A stretch of DNA of 64,000 nucleotides, taken from contig MNCI01036318.1 of assembly GCA_015680685.1 (NCBI GenBank), positions 299,528-363,527 on the forward strand, written 5' to 3'. Positions 1-11,921 of the stretch are shown here, in pieces. Both the position numbers and the translations under genes were made by a program. Origin of the DNA: Gnetum montanum. Its lineage: Eukaryota; Streptophyta; Gnetopsida; Gnetales; Gnetaceae. The notes under the pieces were generated by a model. The model had not been told where the DNA came from. It was given only the letters and a program-made list of their open reading frames with translations, and did no database searches. Numbering within the stretch: position 1 is the first letter of the stretch; every line of letters begins with the position of its first letter.

Positions 1-3000
1 TCTGCTTCGCTAAGTCTCGTGTAGCCTACACCTTATTATTCAAGACCATCCAATAACGGGCATACGTAATTTTGGATGAACGCCATGTGCTATCACCAAC
101 AGCAAAGTCATAATGGGATTGGACATCCCTTTTCTCCTCTCTCTCTTTTAATAGTATCTCCTTCAGTGTGTGAACCTCATCCCATAGATGTTTAATCGAA
201 CGCCTTAAAGTCCAAACTGTCTTGGCATTTTGTACGATGCAACCAGAAATTGCATCATAGATCTTTCTTGGAACTTGCTCAATATCCCCTGGTAACTCAA
301 GAAGAGCATCAATGTGGGTAGCTTTAGAAGGATCCCACTAGAGTTTGGCACCTGCAAGTGTGCACATAAATTAGGCATGATCGAAAACAAACACAAAGAA
401 ACATAGTAAAACTAGACGCTTAGCATAACATGTAATGTACACGCACCTAGTTCAGGATGAGCTTCTTGCAAGCAAGTTACCATCTCATCAACAATGCCCA
501 TAACAAAATCCATCTTGCTAGGCATCTCAAGCCATGGCCTCAACGGGTCGATTGATGTGAAATGGTAGGGGAGGTTTTTTCAATTGGAACCTGTGATCCC
601 GACGCGGCTTCTCAGAATATAGGTGCCTCAAGGATTTCAGCATCTACTCCAAAATGGTCAAAATAGTCAAGAACAACACATAGAAAATCAAAAGACATGG
701 AATCTAGATTGAGTTGAAGAGGAACATACCAAAAAGACCTTCGTTGTTTAGCTTAGGTGGATCACCAAGTTGCAAAGATTCATCAAAGAAACCATCAAGG
801 ACATCCCTTTCATCACTTGAATGCCTAAGTGCATCCAAGGCCTTCATAGGCTTTGTACCCACATTGCTTGTCCCCTCTTCCTCTTGTGTGGCAAGAATTT
901 CTCCCTCCTCGATTACTGCTTCCTCTTCTTTTTCTTCCTCCTCAGGTATAGGAGCCAGGACCTCTCTCTNTTTACACATTCCTTCCTTTTCACCTTTTCC
1001 TTGGACTTTCCAACAATTTCAGTAATTAAGCGTTCAGCCCTCTTAATAGATGTACGCACCTTGGGCAGTTCCAATCCCAAGCTATCATGAGAATGATGAG
1101 AACGGCTGGCCTTACCTCCACTAGTAACCGATATAGACTCCTCAATCTCTTCGGGCAGGTCTTGGGATCTAGTGGTGCTATATAAGTGGCAAATCCAAGG
1201 GTGGGATAATTGCATGCAATCTCTCAAAATGTGGTGGTCATCCTTGTGAACTACTAGGAATTCAACGAACCTGTGCAAGTATCTTGCAAAGAAAGCAAAG
1301 ATGAAGTGGGATCTTGCATAAATGCCTGAACATAACTTGATAATTTCCCCATGAAGGCCAAATCCTAGAAATTGTGCCTAATTGTATTGCATGCCTATCT
1401 TGAAAACTGCATGCATCACACACACAGATTCAATCCCAAGGACTCTCCCTTGAGAAAGAGATTTAGGAAACGCTTGTGCCCGAAAGAGAAGATACAGGAA
1501 GTTCACTTCCATCAATAGGGTATCCTCTTGCATAGCAAATCCCTTGGGGCCCTTGGACAAACCCAACCATTATTCAAGTTCCCTGATGACCTATCCATCC
1601 TTAGTTGCCCTATCCACGACTATCGTGGTGCCGTCCATGGGAACACCAAAAAGATTAGAAAGAAACTCACTGGTTAGTTGAAATGATACCTTCACTTCCT
1701 GAACCCGTGTGGTAAAATGAGAAGCATCATCACTGAAGGAGTCAACAATCGTAACCATCTCAGCAGTTAGAATGCTAGGAGTCAAGGCTGTAAACAGGTC
1801 TATCAAACCAGCCCGGGTGAGGTGACTGATAATCAAATTAGAAGCTCGCTTCTGTAACCACTTTTGTGATTATTCTACCTCCCCGTACTTTGTATAAAGT
1901 GTAGCCTCAATACACCCTGTAGTAATAGTAACTTTTTTAGGGAGGGTGATTGCTGTGAAAGAAAAACATGGAACAAAAAGTTAGAAAAGGGATACGACAT
2001 GCAATGATGTAATAGAAAAAAGAAAATGGAGTTTAAGGGGTAGTCACCTACCATCTGTGACTAGTAAAGGCAAGGTGGGCATAGGATCAATCCTTTGAGG
2101 AAAAATTGGTCCATTAGGAGACTAATCCTCATGCAACCAACCATGAGCCTGGCAGTGCTAAAAGGCTCTTGAAAATTTCCTATGGGAGTTGAAAAGGGCC
2201 ATCTTGGTCTGGTCTAACACTGTGACACAAAGAATGGGGTCCGCCATAAAGGTCTCTAGTGTTGTGCGCACTAAAGTAAGCCTACCATCATCATCACACA
2301 TCCCATGTTCATCAAAATGGGGCCTACATAGGGGAAACAACATGCACATTTAGATGATGACATAAAATTAAGAAGAAATCACAAGTTAAAGTAAGTCATG
2401 GAGGAGCACACCTATCCACTTTGTATACCGTCCTAGGTGGGTTCTAAAATAAAGTATGCACATAGAGAGCTAGGAAAAGTGTGTTGCTGCTATTGTAATG
2501 ACTACAGCAGGTAGCTCCCACACACGAGTTAAAGGACAAGTGGATCTAGGACCATCAGTAGGGCCTCCCTCCACTCGAAACAGTCCCTAATCAATATCAG
2601 TGATGAAGGCTAGCATGTCTTGTGTAGCCCTGGGCAAAACAGTCTCAATAATATCATGAGCAATCTGTTCACTTAGATGAGACCATATGACAACACTAAA
2701 ATTTTGTAGTATAAACGACAAGAATGAACTAGCGTTGGGACAAAACCATATTACATGGGGCCCAATTCACATGTCATGGGGAGGTGTGTCTGGCCCAAGG
2801 GGCCCAAACCAAACTAGTACCGTGACGAGCTCAATAACAAGGAGAGAAGATTTAGGTCCCCTGCACATAATCGAAAAATTGGGTAAGTGAAAATCCAAGA
2901 ACTAGCAACAGATCAACATCACATAAAACCAAAAAATCATATAAACAAATGTAACACCCCATGAGACAAAGTGTAATCTTATGCTTACTGAGGTACATTG

Positions 3001-4080
3001 AAATTGGTTTCAGAGCAAATCCATGTTTAAAATCCCAGAAAAACAATGTAAACAATTTAAAATCTAGAAATCATTGAACATCTTCACGAAAAGCCCGGGA
3101 TTGGAAATTAAAAATTCAAAACCATGTTGCCTTGGAAAAAAATCCAAAATCCATAGTCAAGTTGCCCAGGGAGGAAAAATTGGGAAATGTCAATCGCACT
3201 TCCCATGGAGGAAAATTGAGAAATTTCAGTCACGTTGCCCAGGGAGGAAAAATTGGGAAATTTCAGTCACGCTGCCCAAGGAAGAAAAATTGGGAAATTT
3301 TAGTCATGCTACCCAGGGAGGAAAAATTGAAAAATCAAGGTCACGTTGCCTTAGCCCAAAAGCCCAGAAAGATCATGGTCACGCATTGCCCAAGGCAAAA
3401 AGAAACTAAAATTCAAGGTCATGCTATGCAGGGTTAAAAAAAATTGAAATTTCATGGAATTAAAACCCAAAAATCGCAAGTCATGTTGAGTTCCCAGAAT
3501 TGAGGATTTGCAAGTAATGCTGTCCTAGCCAAAAAACCCAAAATTTACAGGTCACGCTGCCCTAGAAAAAGCTCAAAAATTTGCAAAACCATGATGCCCA
3601 GGATTGAAATTTTCAAGAGCATTGCCCCCTTCGAAATCAAAAATTTACAGCCATTCTTGCCCCTCTAAAAATCAAAATTTTGCTCTCCAAAAATCTGAAA
3701 TCTCTGCGATCATGCTACCCTAGCTCCAAGGTCAAAATGTTTAGTCATGTTACACCCAAAACCCTACAACAATAATGCCAAGAAAAGCCAGAAATTTTGT
3801 AGCCTGAACACCGAGAAAAATCGAAAACCTATGCATTCACGCTTCAAATTTCAAGCCCAAAAATCCTAAGCTCTCACCCTAGGTAAAGCTACTTGCAGAA
3901 ATACCAAAAGAAAAATTAGAGGCAAAGAATTTATCTGTGCTGGGCCTTCTTCCACGATGGAACCCTGATTTGGGGAAGACGTTGGAGGAGCTCTTCACTC
4001 TCCTTCACAAATGCTAGGGTTTTCTGCTTCCTCCCCTTGCCCTTGGTTGCCTTCTCCTTGCCCTTTTCTTTCATGGTCAT
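1..4080 (-). pseudogene. Antisense accessory gene of Tat-1, exons 1 to 6, 3' end outside window
   Basis: Minus-strand gene, function unknown. Proposed exons, with splice sites read from sequence: 4080-3936 (N-terminus, Lys-rich, then a stretch like Tat-3 exon 1), 2860-2412, 2323-2048, 1952-730, 643-447, 351-1. The introns between exons 2-3 and 3-4 (2324-2411 and 1953-2047) and the one at 352-446 occupy the same places as in Tat-3. Landmarks shared with Tat-3 are the runs TPPHDM and IIETVLPR in exon 2, LFGVP near 1645, GLIDLF near 1800, PWICHL near 1190, a Glu-rich run near 930, and YARYW near 70 (YARYQ-type in Tat-3). The frame is broken by many stops; one N lies at 970. A hydrophobic start to exon 2 and a coiled-coil-like, charged exon 6 are visible. 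I do not recognise a named family with certainty. Confidence 0.75.
3090..3470. repeat. 37-bp tandem repeat in intron 1 of the Tat-1 antisense gene
   Basis: The core GGGAGGAAAAATTGGGAAAT starts near 3169, 3206, 3242, 3279 and 3316, a period of 36-37 bp. Each unit also carries GTCACGTTGCCC or a variant. The array decays into looser copies (CATGCTG/CACGCTGCCC) down to about 3760. It lies wholly inside the proposed 1.07-kb first intron (2861-3935). Confidence 0.85.
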
Positions 4081-4758
4081 GCTGACACTGATGCTAATGC
4101 CTTGCTCACGTTGCACCCTGGAACGTACGCTATTCCCCCAATCGCCAGCAACTCAAAATGACCAAAATGAGGCTTTCTTTTTCAAAATTCTCTTTTCTAT
4201 CCCTCCCTAGTAATTTGATTTTATTTATTTAATTTTTGGCCATTTTATTTTAATTTATCTTTTCATTTTAACTATGTGTTGTTGTCCAAAGCTATCTTTT
4301 GCCTTATGCTTGCCCAAATTTCCTTGTCATTCCAATCCCCCAAAATTGGGCCCAAAATTTCTTATGAACAAAGGAGGAAAGTGCTGAAAATAAATAAACA
4401 TATAAAACACTTGAAAATTTCATAAAATTTTACAAAATTTTAAAAAATCTCCGTGACCTTATTGTCCACTCAAAAATTTAAATATAGAGTTTAAAAGTCA
4501 AAATTTTTTTTAGTGCAAATGGCAAGTCAACATGCGGCCCAGTATGGCCTTAAACTGCCATGCGGCCTGGTATGGCCTTAAATTGCCATATAGCCTAGTA
4601 TGGCCTTAAACTGCCATGCAGCCTGATATGGCCTTCAATTTCCATAGCTTCCACCACATCCCCTAAATTTTTCAGTACACAGCTTAATTATCCTATGTTC
4701 ATTTACACTTTGTAATTCTCCTACCAAGGGAGTGTCTCTTATTTCGCTCCTATTTTAA
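4081..4758. other. Spacer between antisense gene and RT of Tat-1
   Basis: AT-rich and non-coding. At 4525-4645 there are four copies of a ~32-bp unit built on ATGGCCTTAAACTGCCAT, related to repeats at other module borders in Tat-3 and Tat-4. This is where the minus-strand promoter of the antisense gene should be; only loose AT-rich runs near 4200-4260 are seen, so no TATA box is called. Confidence 0.6.
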
Positions 4759-4763
4759 TTGGT

Positions 4764-4765
4764 AG
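4764..4765 (+). promoter_or_regulatory. Candidate sense splice acceptor before RT (Tat-1)
   Basis: A pyrimidine-rich run ends in TTTTAATTGGTAG at 4765, just before the RT reading frame begins. Tat-3 has TTTCATTTTGGTAG at 29065 in the same place. Ogre elements are known to splice an intron between protease and RT, so this is a candidate 3' splice site. The matching donor is not settled. Confidence 0.4.
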
Positions 4766-7434
4766 GAGTGAGCATCATGGCCACCAACAACATCATCTCA
4801 ATATTGTCTCTCAATGGACCATATAGAGATGTAGAAAGAGCGATCCGCCCAAAATATTTGGATCTAAATCCATCCATCTATACTGATTTGATAGCTTCCA
4901 TTCAAGAAATGTCAAACTGGCCTAAAAATGTAGCTAAAACTCTAGATCTAGAAGCTAACAATATCACTAAAGATCCTTTGGTTGAAATCCCCATTACCAT
5001 AGTCAATGACGAAGCCAGAACCTTGAAATTAAGTGCCTTACTAGATCCGCAACTTGTAGGTGACATCACTTAGGTTTTAAAAGATAACATAAAAATGTTC
5101 GCATGATCATATACAGACATGCCAGGACTAGACCCCTGGATCATACAACATAACATTATTCTTGAAGAAAAAATCAAACCAGTAAAGAAAAAAGCATGAA
5201 AGGTTAGACCCGAAGTGGCATTAGTAGTTCGCGCTGAGATCACAAAGCTCTACCAAGCTGGTTTCATCTAAGCTATCGACTATTCTGATTGGGTATTAAA
5301 CATTGTTGTAGTCCCCAAAATGAATGGTAGTATACGCATATGCATCAACTTTCGGGACCTCAATGTTGCCACTATAAAAGATGATTTCCCATTACCTAGT
5401 ATTGATCAACTTATTGACATGACTATTGGGCATGTGCTATTATCCTTCATGGATGGATTTTCGGGCTACAATAAAATAAGAATCAATCCAAAACATCAAC
5501 TTAGGAAAAATTTTATGACACCTTGGGGAACATTCTGTTATACAATGATGCCATTCGACCTTAAAAATGCAGGTGCCACATATTAGCGAGCAGTGACATA
5601 CATATTTAGTGATTACATGCTCAATTTTCTCAATGATTATGTTGATGATATAATGGTGAAATTTAAAACAACTAAACAAAATGCAAAAGATCTAGACTTA
5701 GTGCTTAAATGGTGTCTCAAATATGACCTTAGGCTCAACCTAAAAAAGTGTCTTTGGTGTTAAAACAGGAAAAATGCTTGGTTGCCTAGTTTCCGAAATA
5801 GGGATACGAGTAGACCTCAATAAGGTTAAAGCAATAACCAATATACAACCACCTAGAAACCTTACCAAACTATAGGGCCTTCAAGGTAGACTCTAATCCA
5901 TTAGACGCTTTATCGAAAGGCTAACACATAAGTTGAGTCCTATGAAACATCTATTATGAAAGAATGTACATTTCCAATGGACTCAACAATGCCAAGAAGC
6001 GTTCGAGAACATAAAACAAGAGTTGACTCAACTACCAACTGTTTATTCTACACAAAGTGACAAACCTTTTTACATCTACCTTGCAACTTCTGATTCCTCC
6101 ATTGCATCCATGCTTTGTCAAAAATGTCAACATGGAGCCGAGATCCCTGTATATTATCTAAGCCACGCTTTAATAGCCTATGAACAACGATACAACGATG
6201 TAGAAAAATCATGCCTTGCCCTCATCTTCTCCTTGAAGAAATGGTGGCATTATCTCTTCCATAATCAGGCTTACATCATTTTCAAGGATAATGTTCTCCA
6301 TGCCATCACTAATAACATCTATGAGTCAAGTAGGTTAGCTAGGTGGAAAGCGATGATCACAGAGTTTGATTTGTACTATGTCGCTCAATCTTCCACAAAA
6401 GGTCAAGTAATAGCCACGGAACTAACCGCCTTGCCGACGTACGATCAAGTAATAATAAACCCCAAATTCCTAGATGAAAATATTAACAGTGTAGACACTG
6501 TACCTAGTAACTATGAGGTAATCCTCAACTTTGATGGAGCTTCAACCTCTTGAGGAGGAAGTGCTACAACCATTTTAACATACCCCTCTGGAGAAGTCCA
6601 ACCTTTCGCCTACCGCTTAACCTTTCCTTGCACCAATAACGTAGCAGAATACGAAGGTCTTCTTAGAGGCCTTCAGATAGCTTTAACTTCGAGAATCTCA
6701 CGCCTTGTAGTTCGAGGTGATTCGTAATTAGTTATTAATCAAGTCACTGAGGTCTACGCATGTAAATCTCTCCATTTACAACTGTACTGTGATTTGACCA
6801 AACATCTAGTGAGGCAACTTGTAGAAGTGGATATATAACACATCCCTAGAAGCGAAAACACCGTCGCTGATGCACTTGCCACACTAGCCTTAAACATGAC
6901 ACTTGAAAGGTTCCATGCATTACCTAGTTCTATAACCAGTTTTGCCAAACTTGTAATTAACACTCTAAATGAAGTACTTGTAGCATCTGTTAGTACAACA
7001 CACATAATATAATGGTATGATGACATAAAAGAGTATCTTCTAAGAGTTGAACCTCCACAACACTTGACAAATTCTCAAAAAGATGCTGTACGAAAACGTT
7101 CCCGCCAATACGCATTAATGGGAGATGCCTTGTGTCATAAATCATATGAAGGTATTCTACTAATGTGTGTTAGTAGCACTGACAGTCAAACGATCGTAGA
7201 ACAAATCCACAGAGGACTTTGTGAAGGACACATAGCACCTAAAGCAATGGCAACAAAGATTAGGCGCTTAGGTTACTAGTGGCCACACATGGAATACGAT
7301 TGCATCTCCAAGGTTAGAACATGTGACATTTTCCAAAAGCATGGTAATCTAATACATGTGCCATCTAACGAACTACATATGACAAAAATCACGTGGCCAT
7401 TCCAAAAATGGGGTTTAGACTTAATTGTACAAGG
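4766..7434 (+). pseudogene. pol of Tat-1: RT, RNase H, second RNase H, partial integrase
   Basis: RT motifs in order: DFPLPSIDQL near 5385, FMDGFSGYN near 5450, TPWGTFCYTMMPF near 5520, and the catalytic YVDD at 5638-5649. RNase H spans about 6000-6440. A second, archaeal-type RNase H starts at FDGAS (6530) and runs to TVADALATLAL (about 6893); this doubling is diagnostic for the Tat lineage. The integrase zinc-binding part follows (HRGLCEGHI near 7210), with CDIF where the family has CxxC. The core breaks off at WGLDLI. The frame is interrupted by many stops and at least two shifts, near 5750 and 6550. Not functional. Confidence 0.9.
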
Positions 7435-7615
7435 TATGGTACCCTTCAAACCACATTTGAGAGCAACAAAGTCTAGAGGTGTGCTTGCGAACTATCCTTT
7501 GAGTGTGTACTACCCAAGTTGGGGAACCACATTTAATTTGGTGCATGTGCTTTGTTCCAAAGAATTTTATTTTGGAGAACTTATTCATCCCTCCCTTCTA
7601 AGTTCAATGCCCACA
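7435..7615 (+). repeat. 5' LTR remnant of the Copia-type element
   Basis: These 181 bp align closely with 12813-12994, sharing TGGTACCCTTCAAACCACAT, AAAGAATTTTATTTTGG and TTATTCATCCCTCC. The 3' LTR of this element starts near 11922, so about 890 bp of the 5' LTR are missing on the left. Confidence 0.85.
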
Positions 7616-7617
7616 AG

Positions 7618-7629
7618 TGGTATCATAGC
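7618..7629 (+). other. Primer binding site, initiator-Met type
   Basis: TGGTATCATAGC, two or three bases after the LTR end, differs by one base from TGGTATCAGAGC, the usual plant Copia site for initiator methionine tRNA. Confidence 0.8.
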
Positions 7630-7705
7630 CTACCACTCTTCTTTGTCATCATCAACTTCAAGAGCAAACAATGGAGGAAACCTCTCATACAAAGCCACCT
7701 ATGTT

Positions 7706-9450
7706 TGATGGATTTTACCTACCTGAAAGCTAGAATGCAAGGATTCTTTGAATCCATGGAGTTTGAAGTTTGGGAGTTAATCCTTGAAGGCTACGCTCTA
7801 CCTATTAGCAACTCCACCAGAATCATCAAACCTCACAAGAAATGAACACAAGAGGAGAAAGATTAGTTCATGTTTGATTCAAGAGCAAAGAATTATTTGT
7901 ATTTTTCTTTGAATAAATCTAAATTTAATAGAGTAGCAAGATGTAAAATGGCCAAAGAAATTTGGAAAAATTTAGAAGATACTTATGAAGAAACCTCTAT
8001 TGTTAAGCAATCAAAATTATTAGTTTTTCAAAGTGAATATGATAAGCTTAAAATGGAAAAAGGAGAGAAATAAAATATTGCTTCTCTAGAGCAAATGATA
8101 TTATTGTAGCTATCAAAGGTATAGGTAAAAATATACCTAAAAGTGATGTGATCATTAAAATGATTAGAACTCTTCAACTAGAGTTGAGACCAAAGGTCAT
8201 GGCCATGGAAGAAATTAGACATTTCTTAACTTTAATATTTGAAAAACTTCAAAGTGCTCTCATGACCTTTGAAATGAATCTCATAAGTGAAGGAGCCATT
8301 CAAGAAAGACCTATTTCTCTAAAGACTGCCTCTAAGGAGAAGGATCTTAATGAGCAAGATGAAGGCAATGAAGATGATATTACTCTTCTTACTAGGAAGC
8401 TACAACAACTGATAATAAGAAGAAACAATGAAAAATTTCAGCAATGATTCAATCAATTCAAATGTAAAGAAAGAGGTAAAATGTTTTTAATTGTAACTTA
8501 GACTTATCTTCTATAGAATGTTGGATTTGTGGAGGAAGATGCCATATCACCTCTAAATATCCTAGTAATTTCAAGTTGTAGCCCAAGAACAAATCCACTA
8601 ATGAAGTAAAGAAAACCAAATTCTATACAAGTTTGGATGATGGGAAGCAGAGCAAGGAGGAAGTGGAGGATGATGTGAAAATTTCACATCTGATCTGCAT
8701 GGCTCTCACTAATGACAATTTTGATTCATTAGATGATAATCTTAATGATGATGAAAGGTTTGATCTTTTATGCAATGAGCTTCTATCATTCCAAAGTCTT
8801 TGCACTAAGTTAAATAAACAACTCAAGTCTAAAGATCAAGAAATATCTTTCTCAAATTTGACTATTTTTTATCTTATTAAATAACTCTCAGACCTAAGGG
8901 CTAAGAATGAAAAGCTAACCTCATCTTTAGAATAGGCCAAAGTGGAAGTAGCAAACATCAAATTAATAAATAAAAAATTGAGAAAGGGAAAGGAATCCCT
9001 TGGCATGGTACTAGGACAAGGAAGAAGTCTACATGATAAGGGTGATCTGGGATGCTGCACATAAGAGCAGTCACCTTCTATAAGGCCATCATAATCTCCT
9101 TTGGAAGTAAAAGCCAATACATCAAAATCAGAGGAAGCACCCATCTTTCAAAAAGGTCCTCAAAGGTTTGATTATCCTAATCTCTCATACTACCATAGGA
9201 GGATTAGGTGATATTATTGTCACAAGTTAGGGCATAAACAATGGAACTACAATCTCAAGTATTATCATATAAATAATTGATCATATCATAGTACTCCTTG
9301 GTTTTATGAAAATTCACAGAGAAAGGATTTTGTGCAGGATCATAAGGGAGACCAGATTTCAACTCAAAAGACTAAACAAACTAGGAAAGAATGGAGAATT
9401 AAATGGTAGGAATAAGGAAATTAGAATAGTCTCACCAATAAGTTCATAAG
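7706..9450 (+). pseudogene. Copia-type Gag (UBN2-like) with two zinc knuckles, broken
   Basis: The start has the usual plant Copia Gag pattern: a Y-K/L-ARM run near 7730, a VW pair near 7768, then MAKEIWKNLEDTYE at about 7950. Next comes a charged linker (8150-8450) and a knuckle at 8519-8566 reading CWIC-GGRCHITSKY, where the last Cys is Tyr. A second knuckle-like run, CHKLGHKQWN, lies near 9217. The reading frame shifts several times. Role: RNA packaging and particle formation; no protease or pol follows it. Confidence 0.7.
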
Positions 9451-9649
9451 AAAAAGCCAAGCTTTAGACATTGGAGAAGTTTCGTTGAGAAAAGAATCCT
9501 CAAAAGAGGAAACTCATGCTCTAGCTCTTTGAACACCATGACTTTTTGATAGTAAAGTAGGTAAGTAGACATATGTTTTCTTTTGTTTTTACAAGCTTTC
9601 ATTAAGACTATAGTCCATTGGTAGCCTTTCCTTATGCCATCCTGATTTT

Positions 9650-9815
9650 GGCAAAGATGTCTTTCCAAAATGAAAGACATCTTCTAATAAACAAAAATGT
9701 CTCTTTGAATTTTTTTGCATCACAGACAAGACATCTATTGTGCATGAAAGATGTTTATTGTGAATTTTAAACACTGGAAATACATCTTCCTTCTATAAAA
9801 GACATCTTCTTTTTT
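9650..9815 (+). promoter_or_regulatory. Internal promoter: AGATGTC/GACATCT array plus TATA box
   Basis: About seven copies of AAAGACATCTT or its reverse complement lie between 9650 and 9812, many as the palindrome AAAGATGTCTTT. TATAAAAG is at 9794-9801, and the ATG of the second gene follows at 9907. The same motif crowds the LTR upstream of the LTR TATA box (12100-12340). Confidence 0.6.
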
Positions 9816-9906
9816 ATTCAAAACCCTCATTCTTTGCTATTATTAAAAGAAAAACCCCCCATTTTTGTCATATTCCTTTAGATTCCTTCAATTCAATCCC
9901 ATAAAG

Positions 9907-11460
9907 ATGAATAGGGCTCCAACATTTATAGTGATTTTGTCAAATATGGCCCACAAGAAGGTAGGAATGTCCAAGCCACCATCCAAAAAGCTTTCAAAAG
10001 GGAGTTCCAATAATGCACCGCCCTCTTACACACCCAAATTTTGCAACATGAGCACACAACATAGGTTTGAGGTAACTCAAACTCCTAGCATAATTTCTGA
10101 ATGTTCTCTTGCATTTCCAACTCATAGACAGCAAGCCTTGCTAGATTATTGTAAGCTTCTAAACTAGAGTACTTTCATTACTATGAATTTTCTAGTTCCT
10201 AAGGTATTGGTTAGGGAGTTCTACTGTAATATCATTGTTTCTAATGCCATTGTTGGGGAGTTTACATACACAATTGGAGGAATTTTTGTTGAGGTCTTTC
10301 CCCAAGTTGTGAATGCAATTCTAGGTATTTCTAGTTTGAACGTCTTCTAGGTAATCATTAATACCATGCATGATATTTATAAAAATGGTATAATACTCAT
10401 AGAACACAATGAATTCTATGATGTATTGTTTGTAGAAGACATGTCTTTTGATAGGGGACATATTGAGAGAAGCAAGATGACTCCTAATGCCTCTACCTTC
10501 TCTCTTATTGTTTAGTATAACATCATGGTGAAAGGAGCAAGCTACAATTATCTACTACCATCCTAGGATTTTGTACTTTATTGTCCTCTTATGAGATTAC
10601 CATTGGACCTAGGATGCATACTTTACTAAGACATTTTGAGCCTTTATGCCAAGGAGAGAATCCTTGGGCATCCATACCTCATTAGTCTGTTAATTTGCTA
10701 GAGGGGCATACCTATTCTAGAGTTGCCTTTGCTTAAAGGTAAGAGGAGTCTCAGCAAGTACATTGAGAAGAGGAATACTTCCCATGTAGTAGAAGTAGGA
10801 CCTATCACTAGATCTTAGCTACAAAAGAAGGAAGCATCTCCATAGCTATTGGGAAACTTGGGAGAAACCTCTCTTACTTACATAAGAGTTTGACTGTAGC
10901 TGGCATTCCACCTTTCTATGATGGGTAGGTGTTTGATGAGGTTACTACTCCTATTTCGAACAGTGAGGAGGATGTTCCTATCCCACCAAGATTATTTAGT
11001 AGCCGAACCCTCATGCACATATGACTCAAGGATGGAGTCAAATTCAAAGCCAAAGGCATCCCTAGTTGGTGTCCAAGGGGAGTATCATGCTACCATGCAA
11101 CAGCTAGAGCATCATGATCTAGTACCTCATGCTTACTTAGTTTCTCCTTTTACTAATGCTCCTAGCTCATTTGAGTAATAGGTTATGATGAGCATATTTG
11201 GAACCATGTCCCAATTAGTACCAATCCATCATCCTCCAACTCCACTAGCTTCATCTTGGTTTTGAGTGAAGCTTCATCCTAGGTGAGCTCCCATTCAGCA
11301 AATTGAGTCCTCTAATGAGGATACATAGAGATTGAGTTGTTTCAACACTAGCAATGATGATGATGAGGAGGAGACCTATTGTCCATCTAGAGTAATAAAG
11401 GATTCAAAGTTTGAGCATGTGACTGAGGTTAGTGATTGAGATCTCGAGTGGTTGTTTTCT
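9907..11460 (+). pseudogene. Second gene of the Copia-type element, plant-transposon-protein-like
   Basis: It opens with a Lys/Ser/Pro-rich stretch (9907-10060), then a domain at about 10190-10830 with the signature VREFYCNI, a YTIGGIFVEV strand and VVNAILGIS. This is the pattern of the 'putative plant transposon protein' domain often found in non-autonomous plant elements. A Ser/Pro-rich tail follows, with an acidic run (DDDEEETY near 11358) and a final LKKED. At least ten in-frame stops break it. Its function is not known in any family member I can name. It has its own upstream TATA box and motif array. Confidence 0.6.
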
Positions 11461-11921
11461 CTCCTTTTGTTGATGCTCAAAAAGGAGGATATATTTTTTG
11501 GTTCTCACATATGTGATTTTGGGACTTTGCACATATGTGACTGATGTGATGTAACAATTGTGGATAGTTGTGCTTTGATGTGATTATGGAAAATTTGGAT
11601 TGTAATAGTTTATTGATGAGTTATAAATAGATGGTGTTTTTCCTTATTATCTCTATGGTATACCGTTGCTCTTTATTTTTCTTGCACTATCGCACTTCCT
11701 TGCACTACAATGCTTTATGTTAATCCCTTACTACTATAGGACTTTATATGTCTTAATGATTTTCTTGGTATATTTATATGCACTTTATTTACATGCTTTA
11801 TCCTTTTTTATTATGTTCAAAAAGGGGAAGAGGAAGTAGGAATTGTTTTATATTGTTGTTTTATATCAAGACAAAACTAGCCCATTTTCTTAAGTTTTGG
11901 ACATTACCAAAAAGGGGAAGA
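11461..11921. other. 3' non-coding part and polypurine tract of the Copia-type element
   Basis: AT-rich, with no frame. It contains CACATATGTGA twice near 11500-11540 and two near-identical AAAAAGGGGAAGA runs (about 11818-11830 and 11909-11921). The second directly precedes the inferred 3' LTR start and is taken as the polypurine tract. Confidence 0.55.

Larger units (their letters stand above)
1..7434 (+). mobile_element. Tat-1: Tat-lineage Ty3/gypsy retrotransposon, 5' and 3' truncated
   Basis: The visible order is the antisense gene (minus, 1-4080), a repeat-rich spacer, then RT, RNase H, a second RNase H and integrase (plus, 4765-7434). This is the order seen in Tat-3, so leader, gag and protease should lie left of the window. 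The element stops abruptly inside integrase, at the residue run WGLDLI, where a Copia-family LTR remnant begins. No LTR of this copy is in view. It is diverged from Tat-3 and Tat-4, so it is another subfamily of the same lineage. Confidence 0.85.

Noticed and set aside
714-1090. Plus-strand frames over the Glu-rich run
   Set aside because: They are mirror images of the minus-strand acidic exon; Ser/Phe-rich low complexity from GAA/GAG read backwards.
7435-7615. A miniature (TRIM-like) element with 180-bp LTRs
   Set aside because: The 3' LTR and the solo LTR extend about 800 bp further left, so the short block is a truncated LTR.
8623-8826. Minus-strand frame opposite the Copia Gag linker
   Set aside because: Shadow of the plus-strand acidic linker; no motif of its own.
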